From positions 1-64,000 of the forward strand of contig NZ_JACIIZ010000004.1 in the NCBI RefSeq assembly GCF_014205765.1: a DNA stretch of 64,000 bases, written 5' to 3'. Shown here one piece after another: positions 27,880-37,344 of this stretch. The DNA is from Nitrospirillum iridis. Lineage in GTDB: Bacteria; Pseudomonadota; Alphaproteobacteria; Azospirillales; Azospirillaceae. Within the stretch, counting starts at the first letter, position 1; every line of letters begins with the position of its first letter. The position numbers were made by a program, and so were the translations under genes. Below the pieces are notes generated by a model, which saw only the letters and a program-made list of their open reading frames with translations, was not told where the DNA came from and did not search any database.

Positions 27880-28068
27880 TCATTGGGCCGGGGCGCGCTC
27901 CGGCTTGCCCTTGCGCTTGGTGGCCGCCAGGTCGCGCAGTTCCGTCTCGCTCATGGATTTTTCCATGGAGCGCGAGGCGCCTTTCAAGTCGCTCTTCTTG
28001 ATGTCGCCGCGCTTGGCGGCCAAGGCGGCGCCAGCCGCCTTTTGCTGGGCTTTGGATTTGGCGGGCAT
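27880..28068 (-). CDS. DUF3008 family small protein
   Basis: A 62-residue basic, soluble protein beginning MPAKSKAQQKAAGAALAAKRG with a central SMEKSMSETELRDLA, the pattern of DUF3008. Function unknown; members are common near stress-response genes of alpha- and betaproteobacteria. A GGAGGG site lies just upstream of the ATG at 28068. It follows a small membrane protein gene by 19 bases, and the two are likely co-transcribed. Confidence 0.82.
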   Translation of the reverse strand: MPAKSKAQQKAAGAALAAKRGDIKKSDLKGASRSMEKSMSETELRDLAATKRKGKPERAPAQ

Positions 28069-28087
28069 GGGGACACCCTCCTTTCCG

Positions 28088-28471
28088 TCAGATGCCGATG
28101 GTGGTTTCCAGGTGGCGGGGGCCGGTTGGCCGAACGGCGGCAGTGGTGGAGCTTTCCGGCTGTTCCGGCGCGTTTTCCAGGGTGCGGGCCTCATAGTCGC
28201 GCAGCAGGCTGCTGCCCCAGTAGGCGGCGATCAGGACGGCGTATAGCGTCGCCATGGCGGCCGCGATGCCGAAGGTGGCGTACAGCACCGTATGCAGGAA
28301 GATCGGCGCGCTGGCCGGTACGCCCAGGCCGCCGAAGAAGAAGACGCCCATGACGGCGCCGATGGCGCCCAGCAGGGCCTCCACCGCGAAGAATCCCGGC
28401 CGGCCATTGACGACCCTGCCGCAGACCATGCCCAGGACAATGCCGAGACCGATGCAGAACAGCAGTTGCAT
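28088..28471 (-). CDS. Small inner-membrane protein, GlsB/YeaQ/YmgE (transglycosylase-associated) type
   Basis: A 127-residue protein with three to four membrane segments. The glycine pattern IGLGIVLGMVCGRVVNGRPGFFAVEALLGAIGAVMGVFFFG resembles the transglycosylase-associated/YeaQ family, but the last third (after YWGSSLLRDYEARTLE) is an added hydrophilic tail. Start 28471 is chosen because the reading frame upstream is not conserved. The family is stress-induced in enterobacteria; no enzymatic role is proved. Upstream lies a 327-base gap (28472-28798) shared with a divergent DUF883-type gene. Confidence 0.7.
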   Translation of the reverse strand: MQLLFCIGLGIVLGMVCGRVVNGRPGFFAVEALLGAIGAVMGVFFFGGLGVPASAPIFLHTVLYATFGIAAAMATLYAVLIAAYWGSSLLRDYEARTLENAPEQPESSTTAAVRPTGPRHLETTIGI

Positions 28472-28702
28472 GACGATTTTCCTCGATCCGCGCCCCCCAC
28501 ACCCAAGGCGGCGCCGGATGGCACGGGCTGATTGGGCGGACGGGGCAATGAGCCTGGCGTGACAGTTTCGCACTGCCCCGTCTGAAGGACGGCCCTCGCT
28601 TCCGTTCCCCCACTCAATCGGCGGCGGTCGCGTTTGTTCCGATCCCTGGGAGGACTTCTTCCGGCGCGGGTGGTCCCGTCGCGGCCAAGGGTCAGACCGG
28701 CC

Positions 28703-28728
28703 GGAACAATCCGGCCCCTGTATCGGTT
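28703..28728 (+). promoter_or_regulatory. Possible EcfG-type general-stress promoter
   Basis: GGAAC (28703-28707) followed after 17 bases by GGTT (28725-28728) resembles the alphaproteobacterial PhyR-EcfG promoter (GGAAC, 16-17 bases, CGTT) with one mismatch. It would start transcription about 64 bases before the DUF883-type gene. I saw nothing else definite in the rest of gap 28472-28798. Confidence 0.35.
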
Positions 28729-28798
28729 GACCGCCACTATCCCATTCCCGGGAGAACCTCGGGAGAGAACCCCGGTAGAGAACAAGGAGATCCGCCTC

Positions 28799-29056
28799 AT
28801 GACCAACATCAATATGGACCACGTCGCCGACAAGGCCTCCGACATGATGGCCGAAACCGCCGCCGCCGCCCAGCGGGCCGGGCGCACCGCATACGACGCC
28901 CTGCGGGAAGGCGCTTATGCCGCCGCCGATCTGGCCAAGGCCAAGGGCGATGTGGCGGTGCAGGAGGTCAGCACCCGTGTCGCGTCCCGTCCGCTGACCG
29001 CCATCGCCATCGCCGGCGCCGCCGGCTTCGTCCTGGCACGGCTGTTGACCCGATAA
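28799..29056 (+). CDS. DUF883/ElaB-YqjD family membrane-anchored protein
   Basis: An 85-residue protein with an amphipathic alanine-rich helix (residues 8-58) and a C-terminal membrane anchor (LTAIAIAGAAGFVLARLL) ending in Thr-Arg, the usual layout of the ElaB/YqjD family. E. coli members tether ribosomes to the membrane under stress. The start at 28799 follows an ACAAGGAG ribosome site. A candidate EcfG promoter lies upstream. The gap to the next gene (29057-29300) contains only GC-rich sequence with no clear signal. Confidence 0.82.
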   Translation: MTNINMDHVADKASDMMAETAAAAQRAGRTAYDALREGAYAAADLAKAKGDVAVQEVSTRVASRPLTAIAIAGAAGFVLARLLTR

Positions 29057-29300
29057 TCACCGCGCGGGGGGCGGCTCGGGGCTATTCCCGGGGCGGCCCC
29101 CTCGTTTGATCAGGCCATACGCCGTGGGCCTTTTTTCCATCGCGGATTGTCTGTGGATGCCGGCGTCCTATTTTTCATCGTGCGGCCACCACCCATCCGT
29201 GCAACCCCGTGCGTGCCGACCAGTACGGGCCCGGTGATGGGTGGACTTGCTGCCGGCCCACACGGGGGGGGCGCTGTCATTTCCATGGGGGAATTTTGTC

Positions 29301-30587
29301 GTGCCTTCCGCCGTTCCCGCCGACGCTGTGGCGTCGGCCCACAGCTTGCGCCATTGGCCGATCGACGCCCCAGCGCGCTACCGCGCCGTCCGGCAAGAGA
29401 CGCTGGACCGGGTCCGTGGTCTGACGGCGGAGGACCAGACGCTGCAGTCCATGCCGGACGCCAGTCCCACCAAATGGCACCTCGCGCACACCACCTGGTT
29501 CCTCGAGACATTTTTGCTGGGCCCGCTCGCGTCCGGGTATCAGCCCTTCGATCCCCACTTCCGCTATCTCTTCAATTCCTATTACGAGGGCGTGGGGGAG
29601 CGATGGCCCCGCGCGGCGCGCGGTCAGCTATCCCGTCCCACGGTGGCGGCGGTGCTGGAATACCGCGCCCATGTCGATCGCGCCATGGAGGCCTGGCTGG
29701 CCCGGGGCGTGGGCGGCCGCGCCGCCGCCCTGCTGGAACTGGGCCTGCAGCATGAGCAGCAGCACCAGGAACTGATCATCACCGATGTCAAGCACGCCCT
29801 GTTGCAGCACCCCTTCCCCCCGGCCGTCTTCCCAGCCCCCGCCGCGCCGTCGGCGCCGGTGGCGGAGATGACCTGGCGCGGGGTGCCGTCCGGCCTGTAC
29901 GCCATCGGCGCCACCGGGGAGGAAGACTTCATCTTCGACAATGAGGGTCCCCGCCACAAGGTCTGGCTGGAGGCGTTCGAGATATCGTCCCGCGTGGTGA
30001 CCAACGCCGATTACCTGGAGTTCATGGCCGATGGCGGCTATCGCCGGGCGGAGCTGTGGCTGTCCGACGGCTGGGCCACGGTCCAGTCCCAAGGCTGGCG
30101 GGCCCCGCTCTACTGGCTGCAGGGCGAGGAGGGGGCGTGGCAGGTCAAGGCCCTGCACGGCTGCCAGCCGGTGGACCCCAACGATCCCGTCTGCCATGTC
30201 AGCCAATATGAGGCCGACGCCTTCGCAAAATGGGCGGAGACGCGCTGGCCCGGCGCCCGCTTGCCGACGGAGGCGGAGTGGGAGATCGCGGCCGGTGAAC
30301 CGGGGGCGGCGCGGGCGGACGACCGCAGCTTTCATCCCCGCGCGGTGGCCGGATTTTACGGGGATGTCTGGGAATGGACGGCCAGCGCCTATGCCGGATA
30401 TCCCGGCTACCGCCCCTCCGACGGCGCCATCGGCGAATACAACGGCAAGTTCATGAGCGGGCAGATGGTGTTGCGCGGCGGCTCGCGCGCCACCCCGGCC
30501 GGCCATGTCCGCAAGACCTATCGCAACTTTTTCCCGCCGGCGGCGCGCTGGCAATTTTCCGGCATTCGACTTGCGAGGACGCCATGA
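29301..30587 (+). CDS. egtB: Ergothioneine biosynthesis sulfoxide synthase EgtB
   Basis: Iron enzyme that joins hercynine to a thiol (gamma-glutamylcysteine or cysteine) with oxygen, forming the sulfoxide intermediate of ergothioneine. The N-terminal DinB-like part carries the iron histidines His60 (KWHLAHTTW) and His151/His155 (HEQQHQE); the C-terminal formylglycine-generating-enzyme-like domain has VTNADYLEFM, RLPTEAEWE and VLRGGSRATP. No ATG fits: the GTG at 29301 has a GGGGGA site eight bases upstream and gives 428 residues; the GTG at 29241 would add 20. Its stop overlaps egtD by ATGA. Ergothioneine protects against oxidants. Confidence 0.94.
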   Translation: MPSAVPADAVASAHSLRHWPIDAPARYRAVRQETLDRVRGLTAEDQTLQSMPDASPTKWHLAHTTWFLETFLLGPLASGYQPFDPHFRYLFNSYYEGVGERWPRAARGQLSRPTVAAVLEYRAHVDRAMEAWLARGVGGRAAALLELGLQHEQQHQELIITDVKHALLQHPFPPAVFPAPAAPSAPVAEMTWRGVPSGLYAIGATGEEDFIFDNEGPRHKVWLEAFEISSRVVTNADYLEFMADGGYRRAELWLSDGWATVQSQGWRAPLYWLQGEEGAWQVKALHGCQPVDPNDPVCHVSQYEADAFAKWAETRWPGARLPTEAEWEIAAGEPGAARADDRSFHPRAVAGFYGDVWEWTASAYAGYPGYRPSDGAIGEYNGKFMSGQMVLRGGSRATPAGHVRKTYRNFFPPAARWQFSGIRLARTP

Positions 30588-31555
30588 CCGTGACCGACAT
30601 GTTCGACCGCGTCAGCTTCATGGATTTCGAACCGGCCGCCGCCAGCTTCCGCGAGGATGTGCTGGCCGGCCTGTCGCATCCCATCCGCCGCATTCCCTGC
30701 AAATATCTGTACGATGCCGCAGGGGCGGCACTGTTCGAACGTATCTGTGAACTGCCCGAGTATTATCCCACGCGGACGGAACTGGCGATGCTGCGCCGCC
30801 ATGGGCCGGAGATCGCGGCGCTGGCGGGGCCTGAGGCGCAGGTGGTGGAGTTCGGCACCGGCGATGGCCGCAAAAGCCGCCTGTTGCTGAACGCCCTGGA
30901 ACGCCCAGCGTCCTACGTGTCCATCGACATTTCCCGCGATCAACTGATCCGCGCGGCGGCGGCGCTGGCCATGGACCTGCCACAAGTGGACATCACGGCC
31001 GTCTGCGGCGATTACACCCAGCAGGCCCTGCCGCTGCCCGCCGTGGGCAAGCGCCGCGTGGGCTTCTTCCCTGGTTCCACCATCGGCAATTTGACGCCGG
31101 TGGCGGCCACCGCCTTCCTGGCGCGCTGCGCCCACATGCTGCCGGGCGGGGCCATGCTGGTGGGGGTGGACATCCCCAAGGACGTTGCGGTGGTGGAGGC
31201 CGCCTATAACGACAGCGCCGGCGTCACCGCCGCCTTCTCCTTGAACCTGCTCGCCCGCGTCAACCGCGAGCTGGGCGGCACCTTCGACCTGTCGGGCTTC
31301 CGCCACCACGCCCACTTCAATGAGGACCAGTCGAAGATCGAGATCTTCCTGATCAGCCAGCGCGAGCAGCGGGCCGCCGTGGCCGGCCGCTTCTTCCACT
31401 TCCGCGCCGGCGAGCGCATCCATATCGAGGATTCCTACAAGCTGGCGCCCGCCACCTTCCGGAACATGGCCCGCGCCGCCGGGTTCGAACCGACGGCCGT
31501 GTGGGTGGACCCAGACGGCCTGTTCAGCCTGCACTGGCTGTCGGCGCCGCTATGA
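30584..31555 (+). CDS. egtD: L-histidine N-alpha-methyltransferase EgtD
   Basis: SAM-dependent trimethylation of histidine to hercynine, the first step of ergothioneine synthesis. The 323-residue length is normal. The SAM site is VVEFGTGDGRKSRLLL; YYPTRTELAML near the N-terminus and FFPGSTIGNLTP are family marks, and the C-terminal FHFRAGERIHIEDSYK carries substrate-binding residues. It begins inside the egtB stop (ATGA), so the two are coupled. Together they make a complete two-step core; the sulfoxide lyase (EgtE) is not in the window. Confidence 0.95.
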   Translation: MTVTDMFDRVSFMDFEPAAASFREDVLAGLSHPIRRIPCKYLYDAAGAALFERICELPEYYPTRTELAMLRRHGPEIAALAGPEAQVVEFGTGDGRKSRLLLNALERPASYVSIDISRDQLIRAAAALAMDLPQVDITAVCGDYTQQALPLPAVGKRRVGFFPGSTIGNLTPVAATAFLARCAHMLPGGAMLVGVDIPKDVAVVEAAYNDSAGVTAAFSLNLLARVNRELGGTFDLSGFRHHAHFNEDQSKIEIFLISQREQRAAVAGRFFHFRAGERIHIEDSYKLAPATFRNMARAAGFEPTAVWVDPDGLFSLHWLSAPL

Positions 31556-31703
31556 CGGCGCCAGCCGCGTTCCCCAAGAGGGGAACCGGTGGACAAATCA
31601 GCTGCCGCCAGGGAAGCTCCGGGCCGGGAGAAATGGCCTGAGGGATGGCGATGGCGCAGGAGCATAGCGGTTTCCGGTTGGCCAAGACCACGGGCGCCGG
31701 CCG

Positions 31704-33023
31704 GTGGTGAACGCCGACCTCTGGCTGGTCCTGGCGGCGGCGGGCTGCATCGCCCTGGCCGTGGTCCTCATCATCCGGCTGCGGCTGCATCCCTTCCTGG
31801 CGCTGATGTGCGCGGCCCTGGCCCTGGCGGTGGCGCGGGGCATGGCGCCGGACCGGGCGCTGGGTGCCGTGCAGAAGGGCTTCGGCGACATCATGGGCGG
31901 GGCCGGGCTGGTGGTGGCCCTGGGCCTGACCCTGGGCGCCATGCTCAAGGTTTCCGGTGCCGCCGCGGCGTTGGCCGGCGCCACGGTCGGGGCGGTGGGG
32001 CCGCGCTGGCGCCCCTGGGGTTGTCTGCTGGCCGCACTGGTCCTGGGCCTGCCGCTGTTCTTCGAGACGGGGGTCGTGCTGCTGCTGCCCATCATCGCGG
32101 CGCTGCCACTGACGCGGAGCGGCGATGGGCGGGAACGGTTGTTCCTGATGCTGCCGGCCTTGGCCGGGCTGTCGGTGCTCCACGCGCTGGTGCCACCCCA
32201 TCCCGGGCCTATCATCGCGGTGGAGCAACTGGGTGCCGGTGTCGGCTCGACGCTGGTGCTGGGCGTCCTGCTGGGCTTGCCCATCGCGGTGCTCGCGGGG
32301 CCGGTGTTCGCCGGCCTGATCGTGCCCCATGTCGCGGGTGCCGGCGACGCCATGGCGGAGCCTCCACGGGGGCCGTTGCCGTCGCCCTGGGCGGCGCTGG
32401 CCCTCGTCCTGCTGCCCGTGCTGCTGATCGCCGCCAAGGCGGTGCCGGCCTTGGGCCGTGGTCCTGTTCTTGCGCTGCTGGGCGCGCCGCCAGTGGCCCT
32501 GCTGTTGGCCAACCTGGTGGCGCTGGCGGTCTTTTTCACCCGCCGGCGCGGGGGCGGGAGGGTTGATTGGGACGCGCTGTGGCACGAGGCCATGGCGCCC
32601 GCCGCCTCCATCCTGCTCAGCATCGCCGCCGGCGGCGCGTTCAAGCAGGTGCTGGTGGAGGCGGGGTTGGCGGATACCCTGGCCCGCTTCGCCCAGCAGG
32701 GGACGGTGTCACCCATCCTGCTGGCCTGGGGCATCGCCGTCATGATCCGGCTGGCCACGGGTTCCGCCACCGTCGCCACCATCACCGCGTCCGGCGCGCT
32801 TTCCACCGTCGCCGGCACCTCCGGCGTGGCGCCGGAATGGCTGGTGCTGGCGGTGGGTGCCGGGTCGCTGTTCTTCTCCCACGTCAACGACCCGGGCTTC
32901 TGGCTGGTGAAGAACTACCTGGGCCTGTCCACCGCCGACACGCTGAAGACCTGGTCGGTGATGGAGACCATCGTCTCCGTCACCGGCCTGTTGCTGGTGC
33001 TGGCGGCCAGCCGCGTGTTTTGA
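31704..33023 (+). CDS. GntP-family gluconate/organic-acid:proton symporter
   Basis: A 439-residue inner-membrane permease with about 12-14 spans of the GntP family: LRLHPFLALM, GFGDIMGGAGLVVALGLTLGAMLKVSG, LVPPHPGPI, IRLATGSATVATITASG and FFSHVNDPGFWLVKNYLG are all characteristic. It would import gluconate or a related hydroxy acid with protons. The start is a GTG at 31704 with no clear ribosome site; GTG 31707 is an alternative. It lies 148 bases after egtD without an obvious functional link and converges on the M3 peptidase gene. Confidence 0.92.
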   Translation: MVNADLWLVLAAAGCIALAVVLIIRLRLHPFLALMCAALALAVARGMAPDRALGAVQKGFGDIMGGAGLVVALGLTLGAMLKVSGAAAALAGATVGAVGPRWRPWGCLLAALVLGLPLFFETGVVLLLPIIAALPLTRSGDGRERLFLMLPALAGLSVLHALVPPHPGPIIAVEQLGAGVGSTLVLGVLLGLPIAVLAGPVFAGLIVPHVAGAGDAMAEPPRGPLPSPWAALALVLLPVLLIAAKAVPALGRGPVLALLGAPPVALLLANLVALAVFFTRRRGGGRVDWDALWHEAMAPAASILLSIAAGGAFKQVLVEAGLADTLARFAQQGTVSPILLAWGIAVMIRLATGSATVATITASGALSTVAGTSGVAPEWLVLAVGAGSLFFSHVNDPGFWLVKNYLGLSTADTLKTWSVMETIVSVTGLLLVLAASRVF

Positions 33024-33044
33024 AACCCGCCGCTTGGGAACAGG

Positions 33045-35102
33045 TCAGGCGGCGAGCCCATAACGCTTCAGCAACGCGTCGTTCTCCGGCTCCCGCCCGC
33101 GGAAGGCGATGTAGCTATCGAGCGCCGGGCGGGAGGATCCGACGGCCAGCACCTCGGCGCGGAAGGCCTCACCCGCCGCCGTCCTGTCGCCCTCGGTGAA
33201 CTTGCCGAAGCCGTCCAGCGACAGCCGCTCCGCCCACAGATAGCTGTAGTAGCCGGCCGCGTAGCCGCCGGCGAAGATGTGGGTGAAGGCGTGGGCGAAG
33301 CGGTGCCATTCCGGCGGGGTCAGCACTGCCACCTCCGCCCGCACCTGGTTCAGCACGGCCTGGACGCCGGCGGCGTCGCTGATGCTGGAATCGAGGTGCA
33401 TCCGCAAATCGAACAGGGCGAATTCCACCTGGCGCAGCAGGGCCAGCGCCGCCTGGAAGCGCTGGGCCCCCAGCATGGCGTCGAACAGGGCGTCGGGCAG
33501 GGGCTCGCCCGTATCGACATGGCCGGACATGGAGCGCAGGACCTGCCGGTCCCAGGCGAAGTTCTCCAGCAGCTGGCTGGGCAGTTCCACCGCGTCCCAT
33601 TCGAAGCCGGTGACGCCGCTGATGGAGGGGTAGTCGACCTCGCTCAGCACGTGGTGCAGGCAGTGCCCCATCTCGTGCAGCAGGGTCACCACGTCGGCGT
33701 GGCTCAACAGGCTGGGCTTGCCGCCTGCTGGCGGGGCGAAGTTGCAGTTCAGGTAGGCGACCGGCAGCTGGGTGCCGTCCGCGCGGCGCAGGCGGGCGCG
33801 GCACACGGCCATCCAGGCGCCGCCCTTCTTGCCCGTCCGGGCGAACAGATCCATGTAGAGGCCGGCGAAGGGCACGCCCCCGCGCGACAGGGTGTAGTAG
33901 CGCACGTCCGGATGCCAGGTGCGCACGCCCTCCTCGGCCGTCAGCGTGATGCCGAAGACATCGCGCAGCAGGGCCAGCAGGCCGTCCAGCACGCGGGGCA
34001 GGGGGAAGTAGGCCTTGACCTTCTGGTCGTCGACGTTGTGCAGCGCCTGGCGCAGCTTTTCCGCCACATAGCCGTTGTCCCAGGGCTCCAGCGTCTCCAG
34101 GCCCAGGGTGTCGCGGGCGAACGCCTGCAACTGGGCCTTGTCGGCCTCCGCCGGCTGCCGGGCGCGGGCGGCCAGGTCGCGCAGGAAGTCCACGACCTCG
34201 GTTCCCGACCGCGCCATCTTGGTGGCCAGCGACAGGTCCACCGGGTCCTTGAAGCCCAACAGGGCCGCCGCCTCGCGCCGCAGCGCCAGGATGGCGCCCA
34301 TGCGGGCGCTGTTGTCCAGGGCCTCCGGCCCCTTTTCCCGGTCACGGGGGCCCTGGTCGGAGGCGCGGGTGCCATAGGCGCGGTAGATGCGGGCCCGCAG
34401 GTCACGGTTGTCGGCATAGGTCAGGATGGCGCGCACGGAGGGCTGGTGCAGGGTGACGGCCCAGCCCGTCAGGCCACGCGCCGCCGCTAGGCTGGCCAGC
34501 ATGGCCTTGTCCCCCTCCGGCACGCCAGCCAGCAGGGATTCATCCTCAATGTGTTCCACCCAGGCCTCGGTCGCATCCAGCACGGCGCTGCTGTAGGCGG
34601 TCTGCAGCCGGCCCAATTCCACCTGTAGCGCTGCGAACCGCTCGCGCTCCTCCGGCGGCAGGGCGACACCGCCCAGCTTGAAGTTGCGCAGGCTCAGTTC
34701 CACCAGGCGCCGCTCCGTCGGGCCCAGGGTGTCCTGGTCGATGGCGGCATAGGCGGCGTAGAGGTTCGCGTTCTGCGAGACGGCGGAGGAATAGCCGATC
34801 AGCCGCTCCAGCGAGGTGGCGTGGGCGGCGCGCAGTTCGGCCGTGTCGACCACGCTGTGCAGGTGGCTGACCGTGGCCCACAGGTCCGACAATTCGGCCT
34901 CCGCCTGTTCCATGGCCTGGCACACACCGGCGAAGCTGCGGTCGTCGCCCGTGACGATGGACTGCACCACGGCGTCATGCCGGGCGATGGCGGCCTCCAG
35001 CGCCGGGGCCACATGGTCGGGCTTCACAGCGTCGAAGGCGGGCAGGCCGGTCGGCACCAGCAGCGGATTGTCGGTGGCGGCGTCGGAACGAACGGTGCTC
35101 AT
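33045..35102 (-). CDS. prlC: M3 family oligopeptidase (oligopeptidase A / PrlC-like)
   Basis: A 685-residue cytosolic zinc metallopeptidase, the usual length for oligopeptidase A. The zinc site is HEMGH (476-480, Glu477 catalytic) within VVTLLHEMGHCLHH, with the third ligand glutamate in the GFEWDAVELPSQLLENFAW region. The N-terminus NPLLVPTGLPAFDAVKPDHVAPAL is typical. It degrades peptides including cleaved signal peptides. Standing alone and convergent with the GntP gene, it shows no operon partner. Confidence 0.94.
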   Translation of the reverse strand: MSTVRSDAATDNPLLVPTGLPAFDAVKPDHVAPALEAAIARHDAVVQSIVTGDDRSFAGVCQAMEQAEAELSDLWATVSHLHSVVDTAELRAAHATSLERLIGYSSAVSQNANLYAAYAAIDQDTLGPTERRLVELSLRNFKLGGVALPPEERERFAALQVELGRLQTAYSSAVLDATEAWVEHIEDESLLAGVPEGDKAMLASLAAARGLTGWAVTLHQPSVRAILTYADNRDLRARIYRAYGTRASDQGPRDREKGPEALDNSARMGAILALRREAAALLGFKDPVDLSLATKMARSGTEVVDFLRDLAARARQPAEADKAQLQAFARDTLGLETLEPWDNGYVAEKLRQALHNVDDQKVKAYFPLPRVLDGLLALLRDVFGITLTAEEGVRTWHPDVRYYTLSRGGVPFAGLYMDLFARTGKKGGAWMAVCRARLRRADGTQLPVAYLNCNFAPPAGGKPSLLSHADVVTLLHEMGHCLHHVLSEVDYPSISGVTGFEWDAVELPSQLLENFAWDRQVLRSMSGHVDTGEPLPDALFDAMLGAQRFQAALALLRQVEFALFDLRMHLDSSISDAAGVQAVLNQVRAEVAVLTPPEWHRFAHAFTHIFAGGYAAGYYSYLWAERLSLDGFGKFTEGDRTAAGEAFRAEVLAVGSSRPALDSYIAFRGREPENDALLKRYGLAA

Positions 35103-35553
35103 GGATGCGCTAGGTCCTCATCAGGGCGGGCTCACAGGGTGCCACCGTCCCATATGGGGGCATGGGCGCGCAATTGTGAGAGGGGCCGGGCGGCGCGGCG
35201 GCCCTTGGTTCGGGTGCGCATTTGGCGATTTTTCCATCCCTGGTGGAACTCTATGCGGATGAACGCCCGTGGTCCGACCGTCCGGCCTTTATGATGGACG
35301 CTGGCGCCCCGATTTGCCGCAGGGGGTACCCATGACGCGTCAATCGACAGGGGATCGGCCACGGGGCACCGTTGGCCCCCGGGCCAACAGGGAATGGTGG
35401 TAAACGGTTTGGGAAACCGGCAATTTCCTCACTGAACCAAAAATCGGTGGGGACGGTCTGTAAAGGCGGTCTTTGGCGGTTGCCGGCCTGGAGGCAGAAA
35501 GTGATGGATCAGCACGCTACCGCTGGCGTCCCGGACATGGGGCGGTCCGGCCC
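35103..35553. other. 451-base intergenic region upstream of the chemosensory operon
   Basis: Between the divergent M3 peptidase and the first kinase gene. It holds two exact dyads: GTTGGCCC/GGGCCAAC (35371-35388) and CGGTTT/AAACCG (35405-35419). The stretch 35400-35450 is the most AT-rich part and the likeliest promoter, but I could not place -35/-10 boxes with confidence. A short frame ending at 35557 has no similarity and looks non-coding. Confidence 0.4.
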
Positions 35554-37344
35554 ATGACCGACGCTCCGGCGCACCGTATCCTGGTGGTCGAGGATTCGCC
35601 TACCCAGGCCTTGCAGCTGCAGATGACGCTGGAACGCCAGGGCTGGTCCGTCACCGTATGCGGTGACGCCGAAAGCGCGCTGGAGCAGCTGGGCCGGACG
35701 ATGCCGGACCTGGCTATGGTCGACTATCACCTGCCGCGCATGAACGGGGATGAGTTCGTGCGCCGTGTCCGGCTGGACATGCGCACGCGCGGCCTGCCCG
35801 TCCTGATGCTGACCGACAGCCACGCCGCCGACCGGGAACGCCAGGGCTTCGACAGTGGCGCCGACGCCTATGTGCCCAAGTCGGTGGACACCGACATCCT
35901 GCTGAGCCGGGTGGGTGCCCTGTTGCGCAAGGGGGCCCTGCCGCGTCCGATCAGCCAGGCGCCGGTGGCTTTCCGGCAAAGCCGCCTGCTGGTGGTGGAC
36001 GACAGTCCGACCTACCTGTTCTTCATCACCGCCCAGCTTCAGGATGACGGGCACGAGGTGGTGGGGGTGTCCAGCGGGCGTGAGGCCCTGGAAACCATCG
36101 CCAAGGAAAAGTTCGACTGCATCGTCGTCGACCTGGTGATGCCGGAGATGAGCGGGACGGAGCTGTGCCAGCGGCTGGACATGCTCCGTCGCCAGCACGA
36201 TCGCCTGTTCCAGATCATCATCCTGACCTCGCGGGATTCGAAGGAAGACATGATGCGCGGCCTGGAGGCGGGGGCCGATGACTTCGTGGGCAAGGCCAGC
36301 GAGAGCGAGATCCTGAAGGCCCGCATCCGCGCCCTGCTGCGCCGCAAGTTCCTGCATGAGGAAAACCTGCGCATCAGCGGTGAGTTCCGCGACAAGGAGC
36401 TGGAGCTGGAGCGCACGCGCGACGAACGCCGCATCGCCCAGGAACGGGCGGCGATGACGGAGGCGCTGGAACGCTCCCACGCCGAGCTGGAGGCCGCCTA
36501 CCGGGAATTGCAGGACACCCAGTCCCAGCTGGTGCAGGCGGCCAAGATGGCGTCGCTGGGCGCCCTGGTGGCCGGTATCGCGCACGAGCTGAACAATCCG
36601 CTGGCTTTCGTCGGCAACCATCTGGGCACCATCGCCCGTTGCCTCGACAATGTGGCGCCGGAGATGGAGGGACACCTCTCGGACAAGGGCGCCCGTGACC
36701 TGGACAAGATGCGCCAGCGTCTCGACGCCGTGCGGCTGGGCGTCGACCGGGTGGAAGACCTGGTGGTGAAGCTGCGCACCTTCTCCCGCCTGGATGAGGC
36801 GGAGGTGAAGGAGGTGGAGGTCGAGGAAAGCCTGGAATCGGTGTTGACCCTGTTGCAGCACAAGCTGTCCAGCCGAATCACTGTGGAGCGCAAGTTCAAC
36901 GGGCCCAAGCGCGTCACCTGTCAGCCGGGACCGCTGAATCAGGTGTTGATGAACGTGGTGGGCAACGCCATCGATGCCATCGACGGGGCGGGCACGATCA
37001 CGCTGGAGACGGCGCGGAACGGTTCCATGTTCCATCTGTCGGTGCGCGACACCGGCCATGGCATCCCGGCCGCCATCCGCGACCGCATCTGCGAACCGTT
37101 TTTCACCACCAAGCCGGTGGGCGCCGGGACTGGTCTTGGACTTTCAATCTCCTATAGCATCATCCAGCGTCACCGGGGGCGGTTGACCTTCCATAGTGAA
37201 GAGGGGCAGGGCACGGAAGTGGTGATCGAGATACCCATGGACGGGACTTCCGCCGCCGGGCCGGCCGCCGGCGAGGCGGGGCCTGTGTCCCCGGCGGACC
37301 CACGGACGGATACGGTGGCGCGACCGGCCTCGAGGAGTGTTTGA
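35554..37344 (+). CDS. Hybrid sensor: REC-REC-coiled coil-histidine kinase
   Basis: A 596-residue cytosolic protein. REC1 spans about residues 8-125 (phospho-Asp57, LAMVDYHLPRMNG), REC2 about 144-264 (Asp193, IVVDLVMPEMSG; Lys247), then a coiled coil (270-330), HisKA-type dimerisation with His344 (AGIAHELNNPLAF), and HATPase (NVVGNAIDAI, DTGHGIPAAIRDRICEPFFTTKPVGAGTGLGLS). There is no membrane span or PAS, so inputs arrive as phosphate or protein contacts. It opens the chemosensory operon, and its stop overlaps the next kinase start by one base. The paired receivers could accept phosphate from the operon's CheA. Start 35554 gives MTDAPAHRILVVED. Confidence 0.9.
   Translation: MTDAPAHRILVVEDSPTQALQLQMTLERQGWSVTVCGDAESALEQLGRTMPDLAMVDYHLPRMNGDEFVRRVRLDMRTRGLPVLMLTDSHAADRERQGFDSGADAYVPKSVDTDILLSRVGALLRKGALPRPISQAPVAFRQSRLLVVDDSPTYLFFITAQLQDDGHEVVGVSSGREALETIAKEKFDCIVVDLVMPEMSGTELCQRLDMLRRQHDRLFQIIILTSRDSKEDMMRGLEAGADDFVGKASESEILKARIRALLRRKFLHEENLRISGEFRDKELELERTRDERRIAQERAAMTEALERSHAELEAAYRELQDTQSQLVQAAKMASLGALVAGIAHELNNPLAFVGNHLGTIARCLDNVAPEMEGHLSDKGARDLDKMRQRLDAVRLGVDRVEDLVVKLRTFSRLDEAEVKEVEVEESLESVLTLLQHKLSSRITVERKFNGPKRVTCQPGPLNQVLMNVVGNAIDAIDGAGTITLETARNGSMFHLSVRDTGHGIPAAIRDRICEPFFTTKPVGAGTGLGLSISYSIIQRHRGRLTFHSEEGQGTEVVIEIPMDGTSAAGPAAGEAGPVSPADPRTDTVARPASRSV

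Noticed and set aside
35372-35557. Short frame upstream of the REC-REC kinase
   Set aside because: Low-complexity product with no similarity and no ribosome site; it overlaps the likely promoter.
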